Source: Euclidia mi
Taxonomy: Eukaryota; Arthropoda; Insecta; Lepidoptera; Erebidae
Reading direction: 5' to 3'
Assembly (NCBI GenBank): GCA_944739405.2
Contig: OX123193.2
Location: 25,161,516 to 25,225,515 of the forward strand
Length of the DNA stretch: 64,000 nt
The translations under genes and the position numbers were made by a program. The notes beneath the pieces are model-generated. The model made no database searches. It was not told where the DNA came from and saw nothing but the letters and a program-made list of their open reading frames with translations. This document shows positions 12,401 through 20,901 of this stretch, in pieces (position 1 is the stretch's first letter; each line of letters starts with the position of its first letter).

Positions 12401-14396
12401 GTAAATAGTACCTACTTTCTGTCATAGTCAAATACATTTAAAAAAGTAGGTGTACATACAAAAGTAAATGACCTATAAATTATATCGAAACAACAATTAT
12501 TGTGTTATCACCTATACCAATTCAATACCGGTATTATACTGTAAATTTTGGGATGTTACCTAAATATATTGCACGGCCGCTTTTTTGTAACTATCCGAAC
12601 TTGGCCGGGTTATGTAGGTTTTCGATGCTTCGTCAATATTATAATTGTTTTTCTTTAATTACTGAATTTAATGACATGAATTTTTTTTTATTGGCATACA
12701 TTTTACCATGCAATTCCTTTAGAACGTCGTGAAATTTGACTGCTTTGTAAACAGTGATCTATTCATGGTAAATTGTCCTATAACTCTTTAATTACCAACG
12801 GAACATCATTGATACTTGGCAACATGTTGCAGACACTTACAAGGTTTGTATAAACGTGAAAATCTAGACCCCAAAGTGCATACTTTAAGAACTAAGACCT
12901 AATAAGCGTATTTTACGTTTATATTTTTATCTTTTAAGCCCTACGATTTTTTCTAAATCTGTTTTTTAAACAAATATAAACAAATTCAAAACAACGTGTG
13001 TACAAATCTACAGCTCTCTATGTAAGCGCTTTATATGAAAAGTAACTAATAGCCAAACGTTCGCGTAGCGGAAACTTGAATTTCTCCGAAGTTTATGCAT
13101 GCACCAATTTTATTCATACATACACAATTACACACAAATACACACTAATTTTTGGACACATCTCTTTTCTTCTAAAATCAATGGATTAAAAAAAGTTCCG
13201 CCAGGACAACGTTCGCCCAGCGGAATCAGTTTTTGGTGAATTTCTCCACAATGGCACAAATTCTTTTTTACCATACACAATTATACGACGTCATACACTA
13301 AATATCTGCATAATTAAAATCTTTAAATTCAACAACATTCCGCTGCGCGAACGCACACGGGTTTCACCCAACTTAGGCTATAAATCAACCGGGTACGCGA
13401 AGTAGTTCCCTCAGGACGCGGGTGAAACCGCGGGAAACAGCTAGTCTCTCATATAACTCATATCACATACCCTGCAAGAGGTCCGCCTACGTCTATAATC
13501 CCGTCAGTGATGCGTGCCGTGTATTTAAACCTGAACCCCTCTGCGTAGCAGTCTGACGGTCTCTACTACGCTGTGCTTTATATATAGTGCACATTTTCCA
13601 TTGTTTTAGCGACTTTTATTTTGTTACAGCGAAATAACTCATCAAACGACTTACGCTCACCCATGCCTGGTTGGTGGCTGTTATTTAGTTAGTCCTTATG
13701 TTCCTACTCTCGTGCCGCCGTATCTTCTTGAGGAAATACCACACTGGCTTATTGTTTATTCCAAAGGTAAATTATATTGATTGTAATACATGCAACTTCA
13801 TTCTTAGTATAGAGCAAACCTTTTAGTTTTTCAGTGGCTCTTAGTGGGTGATCATAATCATTATTATGAAAAGTTCTTAAAAAGACCAGCTTTGCATTGA
13901 CCTCGTCAAAATTTATGAAGAAGACAATAATAAAAGCTTTTTTGTTCACAGCTGACCAAGAGCTTGACCATAAGCTCCGTTGGAATATGTTCCGACTGAG
14001 TGAATTGGACTGCTACTCAGATATGTTGACTCGGTTGTACAAACAGGAGCTGCAACTAATTGTGATGAAGTATGAACGTTACAGGCAAGTACTATACACA
14101 TACTAAATGATTGCAACCCATAAAATTAACCCTCTGGTTTCTAGTTTAGGTATTCCTTGTTTATGAATTCAATATTAATATTGTGCCATGATTCACATTA
14201 TGGTTGATTAAATGCATTGGTATTTCTCTTTTATATATTTAATTGAAATATAATTTGAATGGCCTTAAACATTTCTTGTATTGTTCTTTTTTTTGTAAAT
14301 GTTAACTATTCTTTGTTTTACAGATCTGCTTTACTGCAAGAGATCGAAAGAAGGCGACATGCCGCCATTACATATCATACACACTCCAACTGCTGA
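6438..14396 (+). CDS. sav: Salvador, WW/SARAH scaffold of the Hippo pathway
   Basis: Ten coding exons: 6438-6522, 6665-6833, 6930-7008, 7089-7196, 7761-7893, 8106-8213, 8439-8616, 13630-13766, 13952-14084, 14324-14396; frames join without a break to give 400 residues, close to vertebrate SAV1. In the family this adaptor binds the Hippo (MST) kinase through its SARAH domain and promotes Warts activation at the membrane. The N-terminus MISRKGQKA...VGKYIKKDT is typical. WW1 spans about 234-267 (W240, YY251-252, W262, P265). WW2 spans about 272-299 and has Tyr295 in place of the second Trp, as in other Salvador proteins. IPHWLIVYSK (about 322-331) precedes a SARAH helix at about 338-390 (RWNMFRLSELDCYSDMLTRL). 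WW2 is split by the 5-kb intron 7, which is packed with foldback elements. Intron 9 uses a GC donor. Confidence 0.93.
7237..7410 (+). repeat. Dispersed lepidopteran-type repeat in sav intron 4
   Basis: The segment CTGACCCGGCGAACTTCATA followed by AAACCTTCCTC and GGACAGACAGATAGAAGACA matches a related copy at 54855-55025. Both share the ACCTTCCTCTTG and ACAGACTTTGTTxTA blocks. It has no coding capacity. Confidence 0.6.
8640..9676. other. sav intron 7, first kilobase, nothing recognised
   Basis: A moderately GC-rich intronic stretch with no open frame or repeat structure that I can support. The frames across it are short and carry no motif. Confidence 0.4.
9677..10261. mobile_element. Foldback element in sav intron 7
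   Basis: The ends GTGTATCCCACTATTTCCAT (about 9679) and ATGGAAATAGTGGGTTTCAC (ending near 10261) are inverted. The best part of the stem pairs 9878-9927 with 10088-10138, about 50 bases reading GTTAGTTCTAAAGTACAGGA on both arms. The loop carries a small perfect hairpin, GGAGCCCTGC GAA GCAGGGCTCC, at 9954-9976. There is no coding frame. It directly abuts the larger inverted repeat that follows. Confidence 0.7.
10258..13372. repeat. Large inverted repeat with ~870-base arms in sav intron 7
   Basis: The left arm (about 10258-11130) and right arm (about 12510-13372) are near-identical reverse complements. Landmarks are GTGTGCGTTCGCGCAGCGGA (left) against TCCGCTGCGCGAACGCACAC (right), and CCTACATAACCCGACCAAGT (left) against ACTTGGCCGGGTTATGTAGG (right). 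The loop is about 1.4 kb. GC-rich motifs of the type TTCGCGTAGCGGAA recur within each arm. No transposase frame is seen. Sav pre-mRNA would carry a very long hairpin here. Confidence 0.85.
11173..11627. mobile_element. Short inverted-repeat element in the loop of the large repeat
   Basis: The termini CAATAGGGTATTACACCA (11173) and TGGTAAAATACCCTATTG (ending 11627) are inverted and 16 of 18 bases agree. It is non-coding. No clear target duplication was found. Confidence 0.55.
13385..13444 (+). mobile_element. Helitron-type 3' terminus
   Basis: A GC hairpin (CGCGG GTGAAA CCGCG, 13417-13432) is followed by GGAAACAG and ends CTAG at 13441-13444, next to a T. A 3' hairpin a few bases before CTRR is the known 3' signature of Helitrons, and ends of this kind are common in moths. 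The 5' end was not located. Confidence 0.55.
14085..14323 (+). other. sav: sav intron 9, inferred GC-AG intron
   Basis: The exon ends CGTTACAG and the intron begins GCAAGTA. Using this GC donor keeps the SARAH frame (YERYR|SALLQEIERRR). The nearest GT donor, two codons further on, would shift the frame and destroy the end of the domain. The acceptor is TTTGTTTTACAG at 14323. Confidence 0.75.
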
Positions 14397-14564
14397 TGTT
14401 ACAACACATTTGCCTTTTTGTACTGTGATCTTGAAGATGTTTAGTTAGTACCTAGGATAAGAATCAATTTTATATTTTGATGTTTTAATAGTATTACAAG
14501 CTTACAAAATTTTACATTATATACAATGAAAACAAGAGAAATATATCCTCAATGTACATTGGTA

Positions 14565-14591
14565 AATAAAGTGCCTTAAATCAAAAATAAA
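14565..14591 (+). terminator. sav: sav polyadenylation signals
   Basis: AATAAA occurs at 14565-14570 and again at 14586-14591, about 170-195 bases after the sav stop codon. On the other strand AATAAA (read TTTATT) lies at 14612-14617 and 14651-14656 for the convergent membrane-protein gene, so the two transcripts end within a few tens of bases of each other and may overlap. Confidence 0.7.
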
Positions 14592-14670
14592 ATTATATAT
14601 TTTTTAATGCTTTTATTTCTTTTAAATTAATTTCTATTTTATCTATTAATTTTATTTACAAAGCTTTACT

Positions 14671-16172
14671 TTATTCTTTGAGTGTTTCATTGTCATCTGT
14701 ATCTTTATTTTTAGTTTGGTGATCAATTTGTCCATCTACAATATCATATTCATCTACCTTCTTGAAACCTGCTATTCTGTAAACTTTTGCATTCTTTATA
14801 CCCAATGTATTGGCCCAAGCTTGTCCTGTAAAAACCAAAGATAAATTTATATATATTATTCTTTGCTACCAAAGCAATAACACATATATTATATAAAGCA
14901 GATAGATTCAAGAAATAATCATTTCATCAACAGGTCACCAACCATTGCTATCCTTTTCTCTTACATGAAGCTAAGTCTGACATACAGGGTGTAACAAGAC
15001 CCTTAACGAAAACTGAAATCACATGTTGTACCAATCAGTACAAATATTTTTTACTTCGGCACCATACCTGGGAAATCACTGGTTCAGGAGATATTGAGGC
15101 TCAAAGTTAGTATGGAATTTTTCTAATTAGGTACAATATTGATGCATTTACCCCGCCAATATGTTCTTTAGATGCCCTATAATCCCTTGGATAAAGTAAG
15201 TTTTTCGAGCATTGCACGCGCGCGCTTTTGATTGCGGTTTAAAACCCAAAAAAAAAGTATCCCAGGTATTATTTTTGGTTAGTATGACTTGGCATGATGT
15301 CCACAACAAGTAGACTTCGGCTTGGTGATGGGTCTTGTGACACCCTGTATATAGTTAAAGGATTTGCATTAAAACAAAAATATTTCATGAGAATTTGATT
15401 TAGCTAAAAAAGTATTATTAGACTGTTGCAGATATTCACAATAGAAAATTTTATAGATTTTCTTATTGGGGAAGTATAATATTTTATTTTCTAAAAAAGA
15501 CAGAAACTCCAGGAAAGACAACTCCAGGAATAAATTACAGGGCCATAACAAATATTCAATCAATGGACAGAGAAAACACCCAGATGCGTAACATAACAAC
15601 AATTTGTGGATCACACAAACTTTGTCTCAAGGAGATGGAACCCACAAAGCTTGTCTGAACAGAACAGCGAGGCGACTGCTTAAAACATACATAGGCTCAC
15701 GCCTGTTTCCCGGAGGGGTAGGTACCACTTAAAACACTATGCTAGTGCACTATGGGCAATTGTAATAAAATTATAACAGTATCAATATGAATGACAATTA
15801 ATTGTTTACATTCTGTAGTTAATTCTTTTAAGAACAGTAAACAAGACACAATAAGAAGTTTTATTGTTATGTTGTCTATAGACGTCAACTTGTCCTAAGT
15901 GTTAATATGAATGGCTTCACTAAGCATTGGTATAATAAGCCAGAAACTGAATTATTACCTGGGGGAGTAGAATACTCTTCATCCGACTTAAGTCCATAAT
16001 AATGAGCCCAATCAGCTTTTCCTTTATATGTACTGTATAACACCAAACCAAATGCATTCCAAGCTATTAATCCATAGGCTATGCTAAGTCGTCTCTTCCA
16101 GAGAATAGCTGTATCTTCCGCTATGGGCTTCGTCCGTTTACGGACAAATTTATGCCACCACTTGTGAATCAT
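14671..16172 (-). CDS. Small single-pass membrane protein, SMIM26-like
   Basis: Two exons, 16172-15959 and 14825-14671, join in phase (CCCCCAG|GTAATA donor, TTTACAG acceptor) to give 122 residues. The N-terminus is basic (MIHKWWHKFVRKRTKP), followed by WKRRLSIAYG and one membrane segment at about 31-50 (AYGLIAWNAFGLVLYSTY). The C-terminal half after PPGQAWANTLGI is hydrophilic and ends in an acidic tail. The pattern WxRR(L/M)SxxYG...WxxxGxxLYxS recalls vertebrate SMIM26, a mitochondrial inner membrane microprotein that is somewhat shorter; this assignment is from memory and tentative. The gene itself is well supported by splice sites, frame and tail-to-tail arrangement with sav. Its intron holds a short TA-flanked transposon at 14985-15347. 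Confidence 0.78.
14985..15347. mobile_element. Short Tc1/mariner-type element (TA target)
   Basis: The ends CAGGGTGTAACAAGACCC and GGGTCTTGTGACACCCTG are inverted and flanked by TA on both sides (14983-14984, 15348-15349). It is 363 bp and non-coding, and sits in the intron of the SMIM26-like gene. Confidence 0.75.
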
Positions 16173-16517
16173 ATCGGTTTGTTTAGCTAATATAATAAAT
16201 TGTTGTATAACATTTCACAATTTGAAGGTTAGAAAAAATCAAAATTTCAAAGATTTGGTACTAAACAGCAGTATTTGAGGCTGTTTAATACAGAATATGA
16301 TGGAAACGTGGCTTTTGTATAATCAAGGAAGTAAATAAAAGTTTAATCCGCAAATAAACTACTAGGTACTTTCAGTCATGTTTTTGTAAAAATACACATT
16401 TGACATTTTAATTGACTTGACTTTGACATTTGATAACAAAATTTTGACATCCGAATCATCCACAGAAGATTATTGCAATTTCTTTCTTTGTGTTGGTTTT
16501 TATTAACTGAAGACTGA
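16173..16517. promoter_or_regulatory. Upstream region of the SMIM26-like gene
   Basis: About 345 AT-rich bases lie between the minus-strand start codon and the next transposon. They presumably hold the promoter and 5' UTR. No specific site is recognised. Confidence 0.35.
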
Positions 16518-16639
16518 GGCCCACTTGCGTAACGTTTGATTTAAGTCACTCCTTAATTTGAATTGGTTGAACAGAATTAACAGCATAAAATAATTTAAGT
16601 TAAAAGTATTTAGCGTCCTCTTGCACAACGACAACAACG

Positions 16640-19507
16640 CACTATGGTTCGTCTAGAACAAGCTAGCTAGACAAAATTATTTTATTTGATTTTTATGTCT
16701 AGATGCGGTTAATAAGCAAAGATATAAGGTTTTTGGTACTTTTTTCAAGGCAGTTTGTCATTTGAGCTGGTATCATGAAAAAAAAACATTTATCGGGCAT
16801 ATGTGTATAATATATTTTTTGAACATTTTATAAAGTGATTTATCCCTCGACGTCGCTATAAAATCTAATAACAGATGCATAAAATATCTAAGAACTAAAT
16901 CTATTACTCATTATCATCACTATCATCAGATGAATCATCCATTGAATAGTCATGATCGTGAGGGGCAGAACTATGAAAAGTAGAAATCATATTAACATTT
17001 TGTTCCTTACAGCTAGGTGGGACAATTAAATCTAATACTTCAGTTGGAAGCGTACCTATTTTCTTCCGAGGAACTTCTCGTAAACCGTTTATTACAGGGT
17101 CAGATGTTATCAATAACATATTAAGTAAATCTCTATTCGTAGCCTCCCGTGATCGCTTTCGTGTGTTGTGCTCACGAAATCTTCTGCAGTCCTTATTCCG
17201 AGCTTCCTGTGCTTCCTCGGAAAGCTGGCCTATAGGTAGAAGGGACGATCTAATTACTTCGCCACTGTGCAAAAGTATTTTGTGGACAGTAGCGGGCATG
17301 TAATACCATGAATAGAGATTTACATAAAGTTGTCTAGTTTCTTGAGCTAAGTTAACGAATTTTTCAATATTTATATCATATCCCGATGATAAAGTGCGAA
17401 GTAGTATGCCAAATTTTTGTATTAGTGAAACATCTAACCCTGTAATATCGGCACTAGCCTCGGGATTTCCAAAAAATCTTCGCGCGGTGTTCCCGTCATT
17501 AGTGTTACCGAACCCTGGTTTTGGTTTGTCTACAATCAAGCCCATTTCGCTTTTAAATCGTTTTTTAATGTCATCTGAACGTTGTTTCACACTAGCTTTG
17601 TCTTCGGCTGTTCTTAACTGCCATTTTTTTATATTTAGTCGATAGCTAATGTGAAGCAAGCATTCAAAGCACCTTATCCAAGCGTGCAACGTAGACAAAC
17701 CAAAACCAAGATTATCTTTGTCCGCAGCAAACTCTTTTGACAGATCATTCATCATTGTTGGAGTTGCCCCACAAATAAAACATTTTTGTGAGGAAGAAGT
17801 TTCGGTCAGAGCATTGCAAACTTTTCCGTCAATCATTGTTAAAAGCATAACATGTGTGACAGATACTTCGGTCTCCATCACCTTGCAGGTTGTCGGCAAT
17901 AAAGCGTTTATCTCTTCTAAAACCTTATTGGTTTCCGAAATCGTAAAATCTTTCGTTTCCTTAGAAAAGATAAACTTTATTGGCCGACAATACATTGTAG
18001 AACAGGGCCGAGGATTCTGCCACACAATATTACCACTTTCATCTTTCAATTGAAGAGGAACGAAAGAAAATACAAATAAAAACTCGTCACTATCGTCACA
18101 ATTAGTGAATTTTTGTTTGTACATACTATGACCGGAACTTCCATCACAACCCCATTTACTGATTAATGTGAATGACGTGCAAGGTAACAGACTATGAACA
18201 ACTTCTTGTTGTGCTGAAACTAAACGTTCGGCAGTCTTATCAAGAATTGCCTGAACTTTGATTTCAGCATGCGTTTCATTGACTGTAATTTGTTCACCTG
18301 ACGGGTAGCAGGCTATTTTAGCCTTTCTAACACTGTACATTGACGGAAACACCTTATGTCCAGCTTTAATACTCCACTTCCGAGTCTGCTTATAGCTATG
18401 GCTACTTGATTTACTATCAACGTAGTACGCTAAAGCTTCCTCACTTGTTAAACTCCTGGGGGCACTTTCTTCACTCGTGGTCTTGGTTATTGAAGGATCA
18501 CTAGTCACATCTTTAATTTGACGTGCTACACTTCTCTGACCCGAGATTCGAGCTGACACTTCAGCGGCGTAAATTAATTCACTAGCACTTCTGGACTGTA
18601 ATAGATCGTCTACACGTCGTCTCTTCGTTTTGAGACTAGAATGTTCAAAATCTTTAGTAGGTCTTCCGGGTCCCGGTTCTCCAGATGTAGTTGGCAGAGA
18701 TAAATAAACGGACACATCGAAAGATATGTCAAGACCCTCCAGCCACGTCGAATACTTTTGTAGGAATCGCTCTCGATTTCTTCCACAGCTGCTCCACTTT
18801 TCAGCAAATTTCGTTGAATATCTTGAGATTAGTACTTTAATATCTCGCAGAGACTGCTCCGTAACACCATCAAAATTATATCTCAAAGATATAAACCGAA
18901 AGAGCTCCTCATTCCGCGTTTCCTTCGGGTGTTTCAGCCATTCTTCGAAAAAATCCATTCTTGAGACGGTAAAAACTGTTGAAAGAAAAAAATAAATAAA
19001 AATTAGTTGTGCAAATATATCGCAATGAATTTTTTTACGTATAACTACTAGACACTTATGAGAATCGTATATGATAGGTTCTACGGTGGGGACAAGTGGG
19101 GACATGTTATTATTTGACCGATGAATTTGAAAAAATGAGTAAAAAAGTGGGTGAAAATTCAAACATTTCATTTTATAAGACTAAAGAATGAAGTTCCCAT
19201 GTTGAAAATGAAATAAAATATAACTACTTACCCTTACGTATACAATCCATCACAAAAACACTTTCACAAATTTCTTTTAGTGACATAAACAATGCTATCA
19301 AATATGATGTAAAAATGCAAATGAATGCCCTTTAAATAGTCAACATCTTATAAACATACCTTAATGACGCTCTTAATGAGGGTAGTATTGATAATTAATA
19401 GGTGTAATCCTCAATGTATAGGGGTAATGAGTTCGTAATAGTAATTAACTTCCAGGAATTTAAGAGTTGTTTTTGTCTAGCTAGCTTGTTCTAGACGAAC
19501 CATAGTG
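16640..19507 (-). mobile_element. Intact Transib transposon (RAG1 family)
   Basis: A complete 2868-bp element. The terminal inverted repeats at 16640-16676 and 19471-19507 are perfect over 37 bases and begin CACTATGGTTCGTC. Transib ends are known to begin CACWATGG. A perfect 5-bp target duplication, CAACG, flanks it (16635-16639 and 19508-19512), as expected for Transib. Related repeats at 34687 and 39473 have the uninterrupted target with a single CAACG, which confirms both boundaries. The element carries one long transposase frame on the minus strand. Perfect ends, duplication and frame suggest a recent insertion. Confidence 0.93.
16904..18958 (-). CDS. Transib transposase, RAG1-like
   Basis: An uninterrupted frame of 684 residues from MDFFEEW to an acidic tail (DDSSDDSDDNE). 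Upstream in the same frame are 71 more codons (to 19171), but a pyrimidine tract and CAG just before the chosen start look like a splice acceptor, so that part is probably not protein. Numbered from the 19171 start, the likely catalytic DDE residues are D343 (SKWGCDGSSGH), D448 (LTMIDGKVCNAL) and E652/E653 (IGQLSEEAQEARNK). A CxxC pair (C464, C467, QKCFICGAT) matches the zinc-binding site that follows the second Asp in RAG1. GNTARRFF and NKDCRRFREHNTRK match conserved RAG1 blocks. The enzyme would cut and paste the element by hairpin-forming cleavage. No nonsense or frameshift is seen. Confidence 0.92.
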   Translation of the reverse strand: MDFFEEWLKHPKETRNEELFRFISLRYNFDGVTEQSLRDIKVLISRYSTKFAEKWSSCGRNRERFLQKYSTWLEGLDISFDVSVYLSLPTTSGEPGPGRPTKDFEHSSLKTKRRRVDDLLQSRSASELIYAAEVSARISGQRSVARQIKDVTSDPSITKTTSEESAPRSLTSEEALAYYVDSKSSSHSYKQTRKWSIKAGHKVFPSMYSVRKAKIACYPSGEQITVNETHAEIKVQAILDKTAERLVSAQQEVVHSLLPCTSFTLISKWGCDGSSGHSMYKQKFTNCDDSDEFLFVFSFVPLQLKDESGNIVWQNPRPCSTMYCRPIKFIFSKETKDFTISETNKVLEEINALLPTTCKVMETEVSVTHVMLLTMIDGKVCNALTETSSSQKCFICGATPTMMNDLSKEFAADKDNLGFGLSTLHAWIRCFECLLHISYRLNIKKWQLRTAEDKASVKQRSDDIKKRFKSEMGLIVDKPKPGFGNTNDGNTARRFFGNPEASADITGLDVSLIQKFGILLRTLSSGYDINIEKFVNLAQETRQLYVNLYSWYYMPATVHKILLHSGEVIRSSLLPIGQLSEEAQEARNKDCRRFREHNTRKRSREATNRDLLNMLLITSDPVINGLREVPRKKIGTLPTEVLDLIVPPSCKEQNVNMISTFHSSAPHDHDYSMDDSSDDSDDNE

Positions 19508-19731
19508 CAACGCTTAGATTTAGTTAAACAGTTTATGAGGTCGGTAAAGTAGTTTCTACGTTTTGTTTCATGGCATGAAGCCTTTTTGTTACGATTTTAA
19601 CGATGTTATGCGTATGGTTTCGCATAAAACCTTAGACTATATATACTTTGAGCATAAAACAAAACGCATTGTCGTCGCCTAGCAACGAAATGACAATTGA
19701 CAAATAATAACTATAAACTTTTGAGCATTAA

Positions 19732-20553
19732 CCCTAGAACCCTACATGGGGTGCAGGTGCACCCCACACCGATTTGTTTTCTAAATATCTCAATTTCTTT
19801 AATATCCACGAATTCGCGCGTCGGAGTATTTTAGTTTGGTGTCAACCGCTCGCGTTACGTAAATACCGTGACGAGGGACCGCGTTGTGTCGTCACCTGTA
19901 TCAGTGTTGTGGGGTACGCCAGTACCCCAGTGTAGTAAAATCGTAAGATTATTTATTTATTACGATTGATGCATTTATATGTAATAAGTTATTAAATTTG
20001 ATTATTTATTAAAACAATAGTCTTATATGAATTAAATACAGATATTTTTAGATATTATGAAGGTAAAATTCAATGAAGTTTATTTATTTTGTTTCGGATG
20101 GCTGTCAGAGGTTTGAATTACGAAGAAATAAGCTCTATTCTAGACCACAAATCTGGCGAGGAAGAAATAGAAGTTGGGACCAGTTGTGATTCCTGGGTTC
20201 TTTACAAGTGTTCAAGATCAAATAATTAGCCAAATATAAAGTTTCAGTAGACAGTTTTGAAATTAGGTTTGGAACTGATACATGAACATTTGGAGGACCG
20301 TCACCGGATGCCAACTTAGTCCATTGCAGTGATCCTCAAAAAAGGACCAAATCCTACAAGCGCTGTTGCTCAAACTACATTTAACTTTGTGTAATAAGGC
20401 TGATTTGTGATCTCAAGTTACCGATTATGTTTAATAAAACGTATTTTCATGAACTGTTTTTTTTTATTTTAAGGATTAGTCATTTTAGTATTGGGTGTTC
20501 CAGCACCCCAGTGTTGGAATAACATGTGCGCCAAATAGTGTAGGATTCTAGGG
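19732..20553 (+). mobile_element. piggyBac-like internally deleted element (copy A)
   Basis: The ends CCCTAGAACCCTACA and TGTAGGATTCTAGGG are inverted repeats flanked by TTAA (19728-19731, 20554-20557), the piggyBac signature. A plus-strand frame near 20095-20230 encodes MAVRGLNYEEISSILDHKSG, which looks like a transposase N-terminus. It is followed by a short C-terminal-like piece, so the core is deleted. Motifs of the type GGGGTGCxGGxxCACCCC occur just inside both ends. Copies B and C lie at 34928 and 36322. Confidence 0.8.
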
Positions 20554-20587
20554 TTAACAATAACACAAGTAGGTACATTGTTATCAG

Positions 20588-20655
20588 TTATATCATCATC
20601 ATCATCATATCAGCCTAGGGACGTCCACTGATGGACATAGGCCTCCCCCTGCTGC
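20588..20655 (-). repeat. RTE tail fragment
   Basis: Minus-strand reading gives GGCCTATGTCCATCAGTGGA, then CGTCCCTAGGCTG and (ATGATG)n. This is the last codons plus tail of an RTE LINE. The same fragment is at the same place in copies B and C (36045-36085, 36225-36283), so it was in the host element before that element was copied. Confidence 0.65.
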
Positions 20656-20901
20656 GTCGTCCGGTCCAGTTATATAATTATTGATAATTTTCGTCGCTAA
20701 TGACAAGATGCCAACATCAGTGTGACAGTTCTTAAATGAAATTAGCCACTAATCAGCCGATTTTCGGTAATTAATTTTGACAGTTCTTAAATCATATTAC
20801 TCGACAAATTTTTCGTTGTGCAAGACGCTAGTGGTGTTTAATATATTTTTTCTCGTTAAATACATCTTAATTCCATTTAAGAATCGTTGTGCAAGTGGGC
20901 C

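Larger units (their letters stand above)
16518..20901. mobile_element. Inverted-repeat element A, host to Transib and piggyBac insertions
   Basis: The outer ends GGCCCACTTGCGTAACG (16518) and CGTTGTGCAAGTGGGCC (ending 20901) are inverted repeats of about 17 bases. Without the nested Transib (16640-19507) and piggyBac-like (19732-20553) elements the host is only about 0.7 kb and non-coding. Related copies lie at 34570-39730. No clear target duplication was found, so the superfamily is unassigned. Confidence 0.7.

Noticed and set aside
18959..19171. 71 extra codons upstream of the Transib transposase
   Set aside because: They follow a pyrimidine-rich tract and a CAG just before MDFFEEW and have no similarity to Transib N-termini, so they are probably intron or 5' leader.
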